Shown: positions 33,140 to 44,334 of the stretch, piece after piece
Layout of the letters: the number at the start of each line of letters is the position of its first letter
Numbering within the stretch: position 1 is the stretch's first letter
Assembly: GCF_037893015.1 (NCBI RefSeq)
Contig: NC_133666.1
Span: 464,990,867-465,054,866, forward strand
From: Macrotis lagotis
Lineage: Eukaryota > Chordata > Mammalia > Peramelemorphia > Peramelidae
Direction of reading: 5' to 3'
Length of the DNA stretch: 64,000 nt
The notes under the pieces: model-generated
The model's input: only the letters and a program-made list of their open reading frames with translations
Told to the model about the DNA's origin: nothing
The model's database searches: none
Made by a program: the position numbers and the translations under genes

Positions 33140-34084
33140 CTTTGCTTTGTGTAAACAGACCTCTTGGTGTCTCCTTCCTCAGGACTACTCCCTATGGAAA
33201 AAAAAAAAAACAGTTCCTGTAAATAGCCTTCATAAAAAGCTAGTCCTTATCCTTAGAAAGAAAAACAGAGATTTCACAGTCACTCGTTCCTGCATGATGG
33301 GAGAGATGCAAATAAAGCACAAATTCTTTACAAAGCTACTAATATGATGGTCAGAGATTACTATAGCCCTGGGTTAGGATGTTCAGGAAATGCATTTGTT
33401 TTCAAGACTGAAGTGCTTAAAACGCAACAGTAGAAGCCTTGAAAGGAACACACTTTCCTACTCCCCTTTGGCCCCTTTCTCAGATGAGATATTCAAAAAA
33501 CAAATTCTCTCTCAGTTCTCAAAACCAGAAGGCTGTTGCTGAGAAGTGATGTGTAAGCCTTATGACATTCAGGAGAGAATTTGAATTATTTTCTTTAAAT
33601 GAAGACAAAGGCTAATTTAGGAAGGAGACACGTTTCTATGTTCTTTTTAAATGATAAAACTCCAAGAAATTGAAAATGAACGTATAGCTTTCTTTTCCTA
33701 TAATAAGTTTTTTTTTTTTTTGTGAATGAAAAAATGGGTTCCACAGATTCCAATAGGTCATCTCTTCTAGGAAGCTTCCTATGGTCCAATCAACTTATCT
33801 CATGAGACAGAATTTCTTCTAGCATCTTGCCCCACCCACCCGCATCCCTTTTGGTATTTAAAATATTTTCAGTGTGGACAAGATAAAAAGAGTAGAAAGG
33901 AAAACATATCAGTTACCTATTTTGAATCATCCACAAGAGAGACATTTTACTTTGTGTGGGGAATTTAATTTGCATAAAGTGAAAGGATAAGAAACAAAGT
34001 GCTTGACTTATCAGTAAAAAACATAATTCTAAATGTCATATTTTAGCTCTCTTTCACCACTAGCCAAATGATTTAATATAGTAG
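33140..34084. other. Non-coding sequence, nothing recognised
   Basis: Includes A and T homopolymers (33198-33210, 33709-33721). No gene or repeat family recognised. Confidence 0.4.
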
Positions 34085-34183
34085 GACCACAGAGGCGGTG
34101 AAGTCAGGAAGACATTGCTTCAAATTCTGTCTCTAACATTGGCAAGTCATTTAACCCATTCTTTGATACCTTCATCTCTAATA
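34085..34183 (+). mobile_element. tRNA-headed SINE fragment
   Basis: 'gtgaagtcaggaagacattg', 'cttcaaattctgtctc', 'ggcaagtcatttaaccc' without a clear head. Confidence 0.6.
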
Positions 34184-34184
34184 G

Positions 34185-34365
34185 GCAATTGTTGTTTGTC
34201 CTTTCTTAAAAAGAACCAAGATATGAAGAAGATGATGTCTTAACTTGAAAGTGAATTGGATTTAAATGAGACAGAGTTGTGCAAAGTCACCAGCTTCACT
34301 CTCTGGAATCCAGTGGCAAGATATAAGTCAAGAAGACTGGTGATGGCCTGGGATACCGTGGGGGG
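34185..34365 (-). mobile_element. SINE fragment with RTE-like tail, minus strand
   Basis: 'gtttgtcctttcttaaaaag' read with 'aaccaagatatgaag', 'gtgaattggatttaaatga', 'caaagtcaccagcttcact', as in the copy at 4975. Confidence 0.65.
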
Positions 34366-34424
34366 ACTGACTTTTTAAGTCAGGGTTTTGATAGTATCAA
34401 AAAAGAATGCATATAAAGCATCTT

Positions 34425-34675
34425 ATGAAAGTGAGGTGGCACAGTGGATAGAGTGAGTACTGGGTCTATAGTTTAGAAAAATCTGATTTCAAATCAGGCA
34501 TCAGATACTTAATAGCTGTGTGACCCTGGGCAAGTCACTTAACCCTAATGTCTCATTTTCTTCATCTGTAAAATGAACTGGAGAAGGAAATGGCAAACCA
34601 CTTCAGTCTCTTTGTCAATAAAACCCCAAATGAGAGACAACTGAAATAACTGAACAATAACAACAACTTCAAAAT
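34425..34675 (+). mobile_element. tRNA-headed SINE
   Basis: 'gaggtggcacagtggataga', 'gtgaccctgggcaagtcac', 'catctgtaaaatgaactgg', 'ggcaaaccacttcagt', ending 'actgaacaataacaac'. Confidence 0.85.
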
Positions 34676-34734
34676 GCTATGTAAATATCAAATAATTATT
34701 ATTATCTTTAATTGTTCCAGAGCCTTCTAGTGTA

Positions 34735-34838
34735 GTGGTGTCAAATACAATAGAAATGGGGCCACTAATCTATACATGAGGATCCCTACCACTCATATTG
34801 GTTTTAGAATGTGATATTAGGGCAGCCAGGTAATAATG

Positions 34839-34871
<33 letters not shown>

Positions 34872-35000
34872 TAATAATAATAATAAATGTAATATTATCC
34901 ATGTTTATTATTTTTATTTACTTTGCTAAATGTTTTCCAATTACATTTTAATCTAATTTGAGGCACATTTTTGAATGTTATGGGCCCCAGAATGATCTGT
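34735..35000 (+). mobile_element. Unclassified repeat with gtgtcaaa-type terminus, broken by a TAA tract
   Basis: 'gtagtggtgtcaaatacaat', 'gaaatggggccactaatc', then after the TAA tract 'ttccaattacattttaatct' and 'tatgggcccc'. A reverse copy lies at 45462. The layout recalls a non-autonomous hAT-type DNA element, but I cannot name it. Confidence 0.45.
34831..34888. repeat. (TAA)n microsatellite
   Basis: TAA/ATA run with one interruption, preceded by 'gggcagccagg', a possible truncated SINE head. Confidence 0.9.
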
Positions 35001-38000
35001 GAGCAGACTAGGCAATGCATTCTATTCTTAATTCATTTATTTACTCTCTCAACTTCATTTTCCTCTTGAAATCTGTGATGACATTCTCACCCTCCAGCCG
35101 GGCATCTTAATTCTGGCCTTTCAAGAAAGTTAACATCTTTTGAAATTTTAACCTTTTCCAATTTTGTTCTATGTATGTTGGTTTCCTCATTACTATGCTA
35201 CCTCTTGATTTTATCTACTGTATCCACACCACCTTGCATAATTTTCTTCCTAGAGGCAGAGATGGAAACTGTTTACTCTGGGATTCTTGACTCCATTACA
35301 ATTCAGTCATTTGTACTAAATCCAATGATTCATCTACTGGCCGGGCCAGGAGTTTTTAGGTCTGTGTTTCCCAAGCTTTCCTTTTCCCTTCATCTACATT
35401 TCCATCTCCACTTTGAAAAGCTTACATACTTCATGCCACAAACCACCAGCCTTGGGCAAAAACTGAAAAGTGAGGAAAATTTTTTAGTTCCGTGAAGGAA
35501 AAAACTCCAGATGGAAAGGGATTAATCTTACAGTCCCATGAAGAGCAAGGAAAGCTGGAGCTGATAAAGAGACAAAAACCCAGGAACAGGTTGGAAAGGA
35601 ACAGCTGTGGACACCGATCCTTTCCCATTCAAAGTTTTCCCAGTGGAGCCTCAGTCTCACAATTTTGGGCTCTTTCTCCCTCCTGATGTCCTATTTCCTG
35701 GGTGTATTTCTCATAATTCTGCCCCCAAGAATCAAATGGGGGTATGCATTTCTAACAAAATATGTGTTAACTGAATATCAAGTTAAAGAAATAGAGGCCA
35801 TGTATGTGGTAGATTTTGAGATATCAGCAAACAAGTGGGGGAAATTCATATACATATGCAAACATATATGCACAAACAAATTCACAAACACATATATGTG
35901 TGTATTGTCAGACAGACCTTCTTGCCATTGAAATCATACCTGATTGGAGTTAACTGTTCTGCAAATGAATATCACAGGTTTTGACTGTAAATTTAATATG
36001 GGGAGAACATGGGGATGAAAAGTTCCAGAAACATATGACCTAAGTACAAAAAGAAGTCATGTAAATTATCTAAAGTCTAAAAATTATAAAAGCTGACTCT
36101 TTTTTAAATATGAATAAGAAAATCAGTTCTACATTTAATTAATTTAAGATGAATACAGTACAATATTCAACAATATTTAAAATGAATATAATATTCAATA
36201 ATAGAGTCTACTTCCTGCCTCAGAAGGATAATTTCTTCCTGAAACATCCCTGGTAAAAATAGTTCTTTATCCAAAGCATCATTCATTTAAGTGGGGCAAA
36301 TTTAAGCCCCCAAAATAACATTCACAGATCATCAGTGTTTTTGGAAGTAAATCTTTAATGCAAAACCAAAAGAAATCTATAGAAACAATGAAATAAGGAC
36401 ACACCAACCAACTGGAAAAGGTTAGAAAAGTCATAAACCTGTGGGAAGAATAGAAGACCAAATGAAGCTATTTACTTTAACCATCTTAATTTTAGAAATT
36501 CTGATACCCATGATTATCACTACTATAAACCAGAAAACCAAGAGTACTCTTGGAAGAGAATTTAAGATAAGTAACTATGCAATCAAGAACAAACCTCTTT
36601 GGATGATTGTCTAATATCTACTATTTTCTGGATTCCAACTATTCACCAGATTTTATAAAATGAGATCCCAAAAAATGAAACAAGAACTCTTAAAGTAGCA
36701 GTAGATGAAACTCCTTAGAAAATCAAATTCTCACAACTCTTAATCTAATAGAACCATCTCACAGTACTTCTACAAAAAAGAAAAAAGAATATAACTGCTT
36801 AACTTTGACTTTGTTCTAAATTTATATTCTTGTTCACTCAGCCATCCATCCAATATCATCAGAATCCAACCCTACAGATTCCTGGGTGCATCTGAATATT
36901 AAACAAAGAGTTGCAACTTGTCCAAGTTTTTAAATACCTCACTTTGTTTTAGAATTAGTTCTTCAGTGTAGGTTTCTTTTGTGGTTGCAACTATTAGTCC
37001 TGTTATATCTTACAGTTTATCACCAAAGGACTTTTATTATTGGAGGGAATTATCTTATTATTATTATTGCATTATTATGATTTTTTTGGAAAAATATTAT
37101 AAACCTATACTTGTACAATTATGGAAAAATATGGGAGTGGGGGAGGGAATAAAAATGAGAGATTTTTCAATCATTATGAGGGATCAGCCATCCAAAAGAA
37201 CTTGGCACTTTGGTGGAACCGTTAACCTGATCTGTGGAAAGCTTGGACTCTCAATGCATCATTACAGTCATCATAGCTTTTCAAATAAACTGAAGGCAAG
37301 AGGCATCCCTTGAGCAGAATATAGGAATGATGGGAATAGTCCAGTACAGCATTAAAAATTGGGAGGTCAAAGAATTAAATGTAGCCTGAAGGTTAGAACC
37401 AGGTTAAAAATAGGTTGATGAATTTTCTTCAGGCAAAAGAAACCAAAAGTGGGATAAATGGGCCAAAGAAGAGAAAAGACCTCCTCCTAATGATTGGAGC
37501 CATGAAGGAGGCTAGAAAAAAACTGGGAGGAAAACCACAAAATCATTGGAAGACCTTAAACTCAAAGTAGAAATTCCTGAGGTCAGATAGGGAAGTTGTC
37601 ATTTTTTAGTTTGGAACTCCATGCCTGAAGGTAAGAAGAAAGAAAATTCTAAATGGTAGCTACTAGAGCAACTTGAATCTAATTTGGCTTAAAGTCAAAT
37701 TACTTGTACTTCTGAAAAGAAGTAGAACTCTAAAAGCCTAGGATTCACTCAGAGAAAGTGAGGTTCTACTATGAAATTATTCTTAGCCTGGCTATAAGTC
37801 CTTTTGCTGCATGAGAAAAGAAAGAAATGCTGGTGTCTGAGAAATGACTGCTCATGCCATTCTCCCTCCCCTCCTCAAAAAGTGAAAATCAAACAAACAA
37901 ATAACAACCCCCCCAAAACCCCCCAAACATAATGGAACAGGTACAGAGGCATGTGTGAGGATAGAGCCAGGCAGCAGCACAACTCAAGTTGTCAGGTTCT

Positions 38001-38094
38001 GAGTGACATATAAACAGTGACAGATAAACAAATCTTCAGAAGAGGAAGCCTCATTCAGCCTAGGTGGGATTGGGGGTTGCTCAAAAGGAATTTA
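35001..38094. other. Non-coding sequence, no gene or repeat recognised
   Basis: About 3 kb. Open frames up to 110 codons (35175-35495, 36981-37313) show no domain, and stops occur at the density expected for AT-rich sequence. Small A/C-rich patches lie at 37880-37925. Confidence 0.4.
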
Positions 38095-38340
38095 AAGAAT
38101 GAACACATGAGAAAAGGGTGACAAGATCTTGCTCTATTAACAATTTAAAGGATCAAAAGGGCTATTTTGAACATACAAATAAAAGTGACCAGAGAGACCC
38201 TTGATTTGGGGAGTCTACATTATTTTCTATGAAACTGGACATGCACTTTGGCTTTTTATTGAGCGATTTTTCCCTTATTGGAGATCACAATCCACCCCTA
38301 ATTGATCCTGTTTCAGAATTTCTTAGCCTAGGATACTGGA
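38095..38340. other. Repeat-free block, possible conserved element
   Basis: Moderate composition with 'aaggatcaaaagggctattt' and 'cccttgatttgggg', both containing TCF/LEF-like (atcaaag or cttgat) cores. Suggestive only. Confidence 0.2.
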
Positions 38341-38384
38341 CCACCTACAGAGAATCACTCCCATTATTATGCAAGACTAGAGTC

Positions 38385-38460
38385 AGAAAATAAAATAAAA
38401 TACAAAAATAAAAAAAAAACAAATTGAAAAAATAATAAATAAATAAATAAAGCAGATGGG
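38385..38460. repeat. A-rich low-complexity tract
   Basis: aaataaa-type repeats. Confidence 0.85.
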
Positions 38461-38859
38461 TACAAAATGAAAAAAAGACTAGAAGTCAACTAAATTAATT
38501 AAACTAAACAAATATTAGCACACTAAAGAAGCTTGCTAGCTCTTAGCATTTTTAGTTTCCTAATAGAGAACTGACCAAATAGTACCAAGGATATAATTGG
38601 TATTTTAGCTTGATTTTCCAAACTCTAGCTAGTTGATATGAATGATAGCAGTACTAAAAGTCTCTTATCCCCCAAGGTTGTTTTTCCTCCATTGTCCTCA
38701 GTGACTAAGGTTGTGCTGAAGCCTCTTTGTGGTCTATAAGAGAAATGTAAATGATTTTTTTTCTATTTTGCATCTCTTTTCAAAAGCTTCCTCTCCCATG
38801 GACTCCTAGCAAAGTTAAAGATGGAAAAGAGGAGGAATTTTTTATTACTTTTGATTAAT

Positions 38860-38963
38860 AAAAAATAGAAGTTATAGAGTCCATCCATCCTCATTTTATA
38901 GATGAGGCCAGTAATCTTGGCAAAGTCAGGATCCAAACCAAGGTTCTGTAGCTACAGATTCAA
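38860..38963 (-). mobile_element. MIR-type relic, host of a SINE
   Basis: 'gagtccatccatcctcatttt', 'tagatgaggccagtaatctt' and 'caggatccaaaccaaggtt' in antisense order. Confidence 0.6.
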
Positions 38964-38978
38964 GACCCCTTTACTTTT

Positions 38979-39126
38979 TTTTAAGGTTTTTGTAAGGCAA
39001 TTGGGTTAAGTGGCTTGCCCAAGGCCACACAGCTAGGTAATTATTAAGTGTCTGAGGCAGGATTTGAACTCAGGTGCTCCTGACTCCAGGGCTGGTGCTC
39101 TATCCACTGTGCCACCTATACACCCT
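38979..39126 (-). mobile_element. Young tRNA-headed SINE with exact TSD, minus strand
   Basis: Antisense layout from 'aaggtttttgtaaggcaattg' to 'ctatccactgtgccaccta'. The 15-bp repeat gacccctttactttt occurs exactly at 38964-38978 and 39127-39141. Confidence 0.9.
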
Positions 39127-39199
39127 GACCCCTTTACTTTTATGAATGGTTAAGCTCTCTTTTTAACTTTGTATTTGTCTCACTTTCATCTGAAAACTG

Positions 39200-39432
39200 A
39201 AGTCCTATTCCTGAGTTGCTTTGTGCCAGACTCTTTATATCCACATGAGAGGCTTTCTTGACAGAGATACTAGTATGGTTTGCCTTTTCTTTCTCCAATT
39301 CATTTTACCGATGAAGAAACTGAGGCAAACAAGATGAAGTGACTTGCCCAGGGTCACATAACTAGCATTGGAAGTTGGATTTGAACTCAAGAAGAGGAGT
39401 CTTCCTGACCTTATCCACTGCACCTTAAACCT
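39200..39432 (-). mobile_element. tRNA-headed SINE, minus strand
   Basis: 'ggctttcttgacagagatac', 'gatgaagaaactgaggcaaa', 'cttgcccagggtcacata', 'ttatccactgcacctta'. Confidence 0.8.
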
Positions 39433-39615
39433 GCCCTGAAACTCCACCTAGGAAAGCTTTCTCAATCACCTTTAATATTTGTGCCTTCCCTCTATTGACT
39501 GGTTCTAACTTATACTGTAAATATCCTTTTAATATATTGCCTCCCTCATTAGATTGTGAACTACTTGAACATACTGACTTTTACCTCTCCTTATATGTCC
39601 AGTGCTTAGTTTATA
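39433..39615 (+). mobile_element. L2 LINE 3' end, first part
   Basis: 'gccttccctctattgactgg', 'ttagattgtgaactacttgaa' in parts, 'ccagtgcttagtttatagtag'. It continues at 39756 after a SINE. Confidence 0.75.
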
Positions 39616-39621
39616 GTAGGT

Positions 39622-39750
39622 ACCCTGGCACAATAGATAGAGCACTAACCCTGAGTTCAAATCCAGACTCAGACATTTGTTACTTATTAGATGCATGACT
39701 TTGGGCAAATCATTTAACCCCATTGTCTCACCAAAAAACAAAAACAACAA
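39622..39750 (+). mobile_element. tRNA-headed SINE nested in L2
   Basis: 'accctggcacaatagataga', 'gagttcaaatccagactc', 'gggcaaatcatttaacccc', CAAAA tail. The flanks 'ttatagtagg' and 'atatagtaga' are a short drifted TSD. Confidence 0.75.
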
Positions 39751-39755
39751 AAATA

Positions 39756-39795
39756 TATAGTAGACACCTAACAAGCATTCTTGACTGACTGGAAA
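39756..39795 (+). mobile_element. L2 LINE 3' terminus, second part
   Basis: 'tagtagacacctaacaagcat' in parts then 'tcttgactgactgg' completes the L2 terminus. Confidence 0.7.
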
Positions 39796-39934
39796 CAAGT
39801 AATTTTCTGAGACTACCTGGTTTACTAAATACTACAGAAAAAAACATTAAGCTCACAAAGCTCGCCTTGCAGTCTATTCTCTCAGGATGTTATTGGAACA
39901 GTCTACCCAGCCCTCATACATAGGTCATACATAC

Positions 39935-40180
39935 TAGGCAGCTAGGTGATGCAATGGGGAGAGCACTAGCCCGGGAGTCAGGAAGACCAGAGTTCAAATC
40001 CAGCCTCAGACACTTGACACTAGTTGGCTGACCTTGGGCATGTCACTTAACCCTGGTTGTCTTGTATCTAAAAACTGAGGCTGATGACTTAGCATAGGCC
40101 CCTCTCACTCAGCTTCGATTCACTTTGCTTGTCATAGCTACACTTCCCTGATGTTAGGGTCTTCTTTGAACAAAGGAAAA
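39935..40180 (+). mobile_element. tRNA-headed SINE with RTE-like tail
   Basis: 'aggcagctaggtgatgcaat', 'gagttcaaatccagcctcag', 'cttgggcatgtcacttaacc', 'tgatgacttagcataggcc', tail 'tgttagggtcttctttgaac'. Confidence 0.8.
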
Positions 40181-40182
40181 AC

Positions 40183-40212
40183 ATCAATCATCATCATCAT
40201 CATCATCATCAC
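40183..40212. repeat. (ATC)n microsatellite at SINE tail
   Basis: Short ATC run directly after the SINE tail, probably grown from it. Confidence 0.85.
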
Positions 40213-40694
40213 AAAAAGGGATTACATAATGGGACCCACCTGGGACCAGCTCTTTCAGACACAGGAGAAATAGGATAAGGTCAATAATATGGACCTCTTT
40301 CCTTGACTTCACATGTAGGAATCAATCAGCAGTTTGTTGTACCACCTTGGAGAACTTATCCACTGACATGGCCTTGGGATAGGTTTGGGTGCTTTTCGGG
40401 TTGATCTGAGTTTTGAATATTTCCTATACTATAGGGCATTCAAAGGGACCCAAGAGGCTAATTGCCATGTGACTCTAGGGATTGAGACTTTTGGACTGCA
40501 ATACCATTATGGCCACATTTCAAGACAGGCTTCCAGTCATATAGTAATCCCATTGGGATCAGATGGTAGAGAGGGAGACAAAAACAGAGAGAAAAATCTC
40601 AGGAGGGTCATGCATGGGGCTAGTGAAGACCCATTGCCTGAGAAACGATCCACTGATGAAGAAAATGCCTCTAAGGCCAGCCTACCAGTGGCAT
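40213..40694. other. Non-coding sequence with one 109-codon open frame
   Basis: The frame at 40385-40714 has no recognisable domain and ends inside a MIR relic, so I treat it as chance. Confidence 0.4.
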
Positions 40695-40815
40695 TGCACA
40701 TCTCAGGAAACTGATGCCCTAGGAACTTAGGTAATACGCCAGAAGTTACACAGGTAGTAACAGTCTGAGGTGGGATGTGAACACAGGTTCTATGGCTCCA
40801 AAGATACTGCTCATA
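40695..40815 (-). mobile_element. MIR-type relic
   Basis: 'tctcaggaaactgatgccct', 'agaagttacacaggtagtaa', 'ggatgtgaacacaggttct'. Confidence 0.6.
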
Positions 40816-41066
40816 GCCTTCCTAACAGAGTACAATTTTTGTCTAACCATTGGTCAGTTGATAGAGGTTGAAACTGAAAGAGAAGCCTTGAAAAATTGAA
40901 TCATCCAATAAATGTCAAAAGCAACAGATCTTTTATTTGACCCCTATAAGGGAAGTTTAGATGGTTTAACTGGAGACATCCAAGGGCATGAGGAAAACAG
41001 AGCAAAGGACACAACCAGAATCAGAAATGGGCAGGTATTCAGAATAGGAGGAGACAGTCAAAGGCA

Positions 41067-41264
41067 GCTCCAAGAGAGTTTGCCATCAGGTGTTGAAACA
41101 TCATTAAGATAAGTCCCTGCCACCCCCACTAGATCCACAGGGTGGGACTCTTAAGCCCATCAGCTGCTCCAAGAGAGTTTGCCATCAGGTGTTCAAACAT
41201 CATTAAGATAAGTCCCTGCCACCCCCACTAGATCCACAGGGTGGGACTCTTAAGCCCATCAGCT
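41067..41264. repeat. Recent tandem duplication, two 99-bp units
   Basis: Units 41067-41165 and 41166-41264 begin gctccaagagagtttgccat and end cccatcagct. I find one difference (G at 41095, C at 41194). The sequence is not a repeat family I know. Confidence 0.95.
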
Positions 41265-41374
41265 CTTCTGGCAATAGGATGTCAGTTAAGGGATGCTGAA
41301 GAGGGACAAGCGTTCTATAAGGGAGAAGGCTTCATGGTTTCATAAGGAGTTTGGCAGGGAAAGACTTTTTGAAA

Positions 41375-41765
41375 ATGATGAAAAGCAAAGTGAGCAGAAC
41401 CAAGAGAACATTGCACATAATAGCAGCAACATAGGATTAGGATCAACTTTTAGTGAATAAGTCATTCTGCTCTTATATATATCCAAATTAACTATAAAGG
41501 ACATATGAAGAAAGTCACTATCTGCAGCCAAAAGAAAGAACTAATACATGCCTATGTATATATGTATGTATATATAGAATAATTTTACATACATGTACAT
41601 ATGTATCTGTCTCTAAAGTGAAAATTTTTGTATATTTGGAGGGAATAGCAAGTTGAATATGATAGATTGGCAGTTTCATGTACAATTATCTTTTTTATTG
41701 TACCGTGTTATGGAAATGCTCGTTTTGTTCCATGAATTGAAAAGAAAATAAATTTATAATACAAA
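41375..41765 (+). mobile_element. L1 3' UTR fragment
   Basis: 'agtgagcagaaccaagagaa', 'cattgcacataatagcagca', then an A-rich end with 'aaaataaatttataat'. It corresponds to the ORF2 stop region and 3' UTR of L1. Confidence 0.7.
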
Positions 41766-41984
41766 AAACCAAAACAAAGCAAAAACCAGATCCTTTGGGA
41801 AGTGAAACTATAAAGTCAAGAAAGAGGATACTTAATAGGATAATGGAGAATAGCTATGATAGAGACAATCTGATAGAGAAAGATTAGAATAAAAATTTAG
41901 AGGGTTTTCCCCCTAGATAATAACAAAAAACTCTTGGCAGAATTGATCCACAATTATGTTGTCATCATCGATCTAAATCAAAGG

Positions 41985-42165
41985 TTCTTAACCTGGAGTT
42001 TGTGAATTTGGTTCTTTTTCTAATTTATCTATTTCAATAATTTTAGTTTACTTTGTAACAGTTTGCATATTGCTCATTTAAAAATATTCTAAGAAGTCCA
42101 TAAGTTTTATCAGAACTTATCTCTCACATACCCACATGAACAAAGATTAATAACTCCTGATCTAA
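41985..42165 (+). mobile_element. DNA-transposon-like relic with inverted ends
   Basis: It starts 'aaaggttcttaacctggagt' and ends with the rough inverse 'gattaataactcctgatc'; inner 'catttaaaaatattctaaga' and 'gtccataagttttatcag'. This resembles a mammalian hAT-type MER element; family not named. Confidence 0.5.
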
Positions 42166-42679
42166 ATGAAACTAGAAAAAGAAAAAAGTTTCAGCAACTA
42201 AGTAAAAGAACAATTTCAAAGTTTTCCTCATGTAGGAAAATAAAGGAATTGGCAGAACTGAGCTTATCATGCACCTGCACCAATGAGAAACAATTTCCTG
42301 GGACACTTGGGCATTTTGCCTTGCCATTCTCATGCTTAATGTAAACAAATGGATCTCCATGGAGTTCATTGCAGTTCATGCATAGATATATATTTCTTAC
42401 AGAGGATAAAACAGAAAAATTCTGTGAAGAAGTTGACAAAATTCTTCAACATAAGTAAAAATATACTTATCTTTGCCCCAAATTTATTTCTTGTCACAGG
42501 TCATAAGGGAATGATAGCTTGGGAACAGAATAAGGAACAATAGAGTATGAAGTGGGTGTAAGGAGGATGATGAAAATTTGTGCTGGGACAAGATGGCTCA
42601 GGATAAAAAAAAAGCAAAAAGGCCAATGGCTCATAGACTATTGAGAGACCTCACTCACAGAACCATGAATGCTTTAAAA

Positions 42680-42800
42680 AAAACAAAATCAACAAGCACT
42701 TATTAAAGTGCTATGTGCTAGGTACTTCATTAGGCACTGGAAATGCAAGAAGAAAAATAAAGTACTCTCTACCAAAGAACCTGCATTTTAATAAAATGCC
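42680..42800 (-). mobile_element. L2 LINE 3' end, minus strand
   Basis: 'caacaagcacttattaaagt', 'gtgctaggtacttcattag', 'gcactggaaatgcaa' are the antisense L2 terminus. Confidence 0.7.
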
Positions 42801-42904
42801 CTGGGAATGGCCAGTCCAGAATAATATTACAAAAGAATAAACTGCTTCTATTTGAACAAAGTCAGAATCAGTTGTTGGGTTACTATCAGATAGTTGATGT
42901 TTTA

Positions 42905-43137
42905 GAGGAGTAGACTCTTAAGCTGGGGTCCACTGATAGATTTCAGGGGGTTCATTAAGTTGGATGGGGCAATTATATATTTATTTTCACTAAATCTAGA
43001 TGAAATTTAGCATTTCTTTCATAAATTTAAGGATTTAATTTTATTTTTAAAAAGTTTATAAATTAAGAAATATTCTGACAAGAGGACTTTAGTCGTTAAC
43101 TGTCAAAAAGAACCAGGACACAAAAATGTTTCAGAAA
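42905..43137 (+). mobile_element. DNA-transposon-like relic, same group as 41985
   Basis: 'ctcttaagctggggtccact', 'gatttcagggggttcattaa', 'tttattttcactaaatctag', 'gaaatttagcatttctttc' match the left part of the same mammalian MER-type element. Confidence 0.55.
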
Positions 43138-43148
43138 CACTGACTTAG

Positions 43149-43302
43149 GGGTGGCTAGGTGGCGTGGTGTATAAAGCACCGGCCCTGGAGTCAGGAGTAC
43201 CTGGGTACGAATCTGATCTCAGACACTTAATAATTACCTAGCTGTGTGGCCTTAGGCAAGCCACTTAACCCTGTTTGCCTTACAACAACCTAAAAAAAAA
43301 CC
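43149..43302 (+). mobile_element. Young tRNA-headed SINE with exact TSD
   Basis: 'ggtggctaggtggcgtggtg', 'aataattacctagctgtgtg', CCTAAAA tail. The 11-bp repeat cactgacttag at 43138-43148 recurs at 43303-43313. Confidence 0.9.
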
Positions 43303-43394
43303 CACTGACTTAGAATAAAGTCCAAAAGTAACACCAACCTAGAGATGAGGACACTGTGATTAGAGAAGTTCTAACATAACCAATTTAATCACTA

Positions 43395-43620
43395 ATAAAA
43401 CTAGCATTTGTATAGAATTTTAATAGTTAGAAAGCACTTTATAAATATTATTTATAACATGCCCTCTCAACAATGCTGAGTTGTAAATATTATTATCCCA
43501 TTTTGCAGATGAGAAAACTGAGACAGACAGACATTTTAGGAGTTATTAGTGATCACACAGCTAGTAAGCATTTAATACTGTATTTGAACACAATTCTTCC
43601 TGATTCCAGGTCTCTGTTCC
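43395..43620 (-). mobile_element. MIR-type relic
   Basis: 'gaaagcactttataaatatt', 'cccattttgcagatgagaaa', 'gatcacacagctagtaagc' in antisense order. Confidence 0.75.
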
Positions 43621-43624
43621 TTGA

Positions 43625-43695
43625 TTTATTCAATTTTAAAATAAGAAGGTTAAACTAGAGAATCTCTAAGATCCCTTCCAGTTTTAATATTCTAT
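43625..43695 (+). mobile_element. MIR-type 3' fragment
   Basis: 'ttaaaataagaaggttaaac', 'agatcccttccagttttaa'. Confidence 0.55.
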
Positions 43696-43699
43696 AACT

Positions 43700-44334
43700 T
43701 CCATTAGTCATCCTTCTTTAAACCCTCCTTGCATTTCTTAAACTTGTTTTTATTAAAAGGAAGAATGAAAATGCCATTTGTTTCCTCCAGATTCAAAATG
43801 CCCTGGGAGATGGCAATCTCTGTTTTCAACCCCCCTGTGAGCTGTATTGTTCAGTAAATCCCTCTACTAGTTTCTTATTCTATTTTGTTTCTGGTAGTTT
43901 CCTTATAGTGAGCTCTAATTTCCCAATCTGGGGAAGGAGCCAAGGAAAGGAAGCAGCAAATAACTCCTGTTTCCTTCTTTGCTCTCTTGATTTTATGAGC
44001 TGTATCAGAATGGATCAAAGCCACAGAGTTTTGGGTCTGGTGTCCCGTCTTTATATGTAAACCATTCTTAGCAGAACAATGTGTCACCTGACCCAAGTAA
44101 GAGCAAAATTCTGAACAGTAAATGTAAGATACTGTTAGGTGGGGTGGGGAAGGATGACATTTCCAGGAGAGAAGCTTCTTTATCTAAGCCCCAACATAGA
44201 ACTTAGAAAGGGCATATATAAGTAAGAATGTCCTAAGAGTTAAACCCACAGGGGTTTAATTAATTCCTTTTATATCTAGTTGCAAGCCACAGTCACTAGG
44301 TTAGGTTGATAAATTTTTGTCTAACCTATACATA
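43700..44334. other. Non-coding sequence, nothing recognised
   Basis: No repeat or gene recognised. Confidence 0.4.

Noticed and set aside
35175..35686. Overlapping open frames of 64-106 codons on both strands
   Set aside because: No domain, no splice-like structure that I can support, and no bias beyond composition.
40183..40212. ATC repeat as a separate insertion
   Set aside because: It sits exactly at the SINE tail and is best read as tail expansion.
40385..40714. A 109-codon plus-strand open frame
   Set aside because: No domain; its end lies in a MIR relic.
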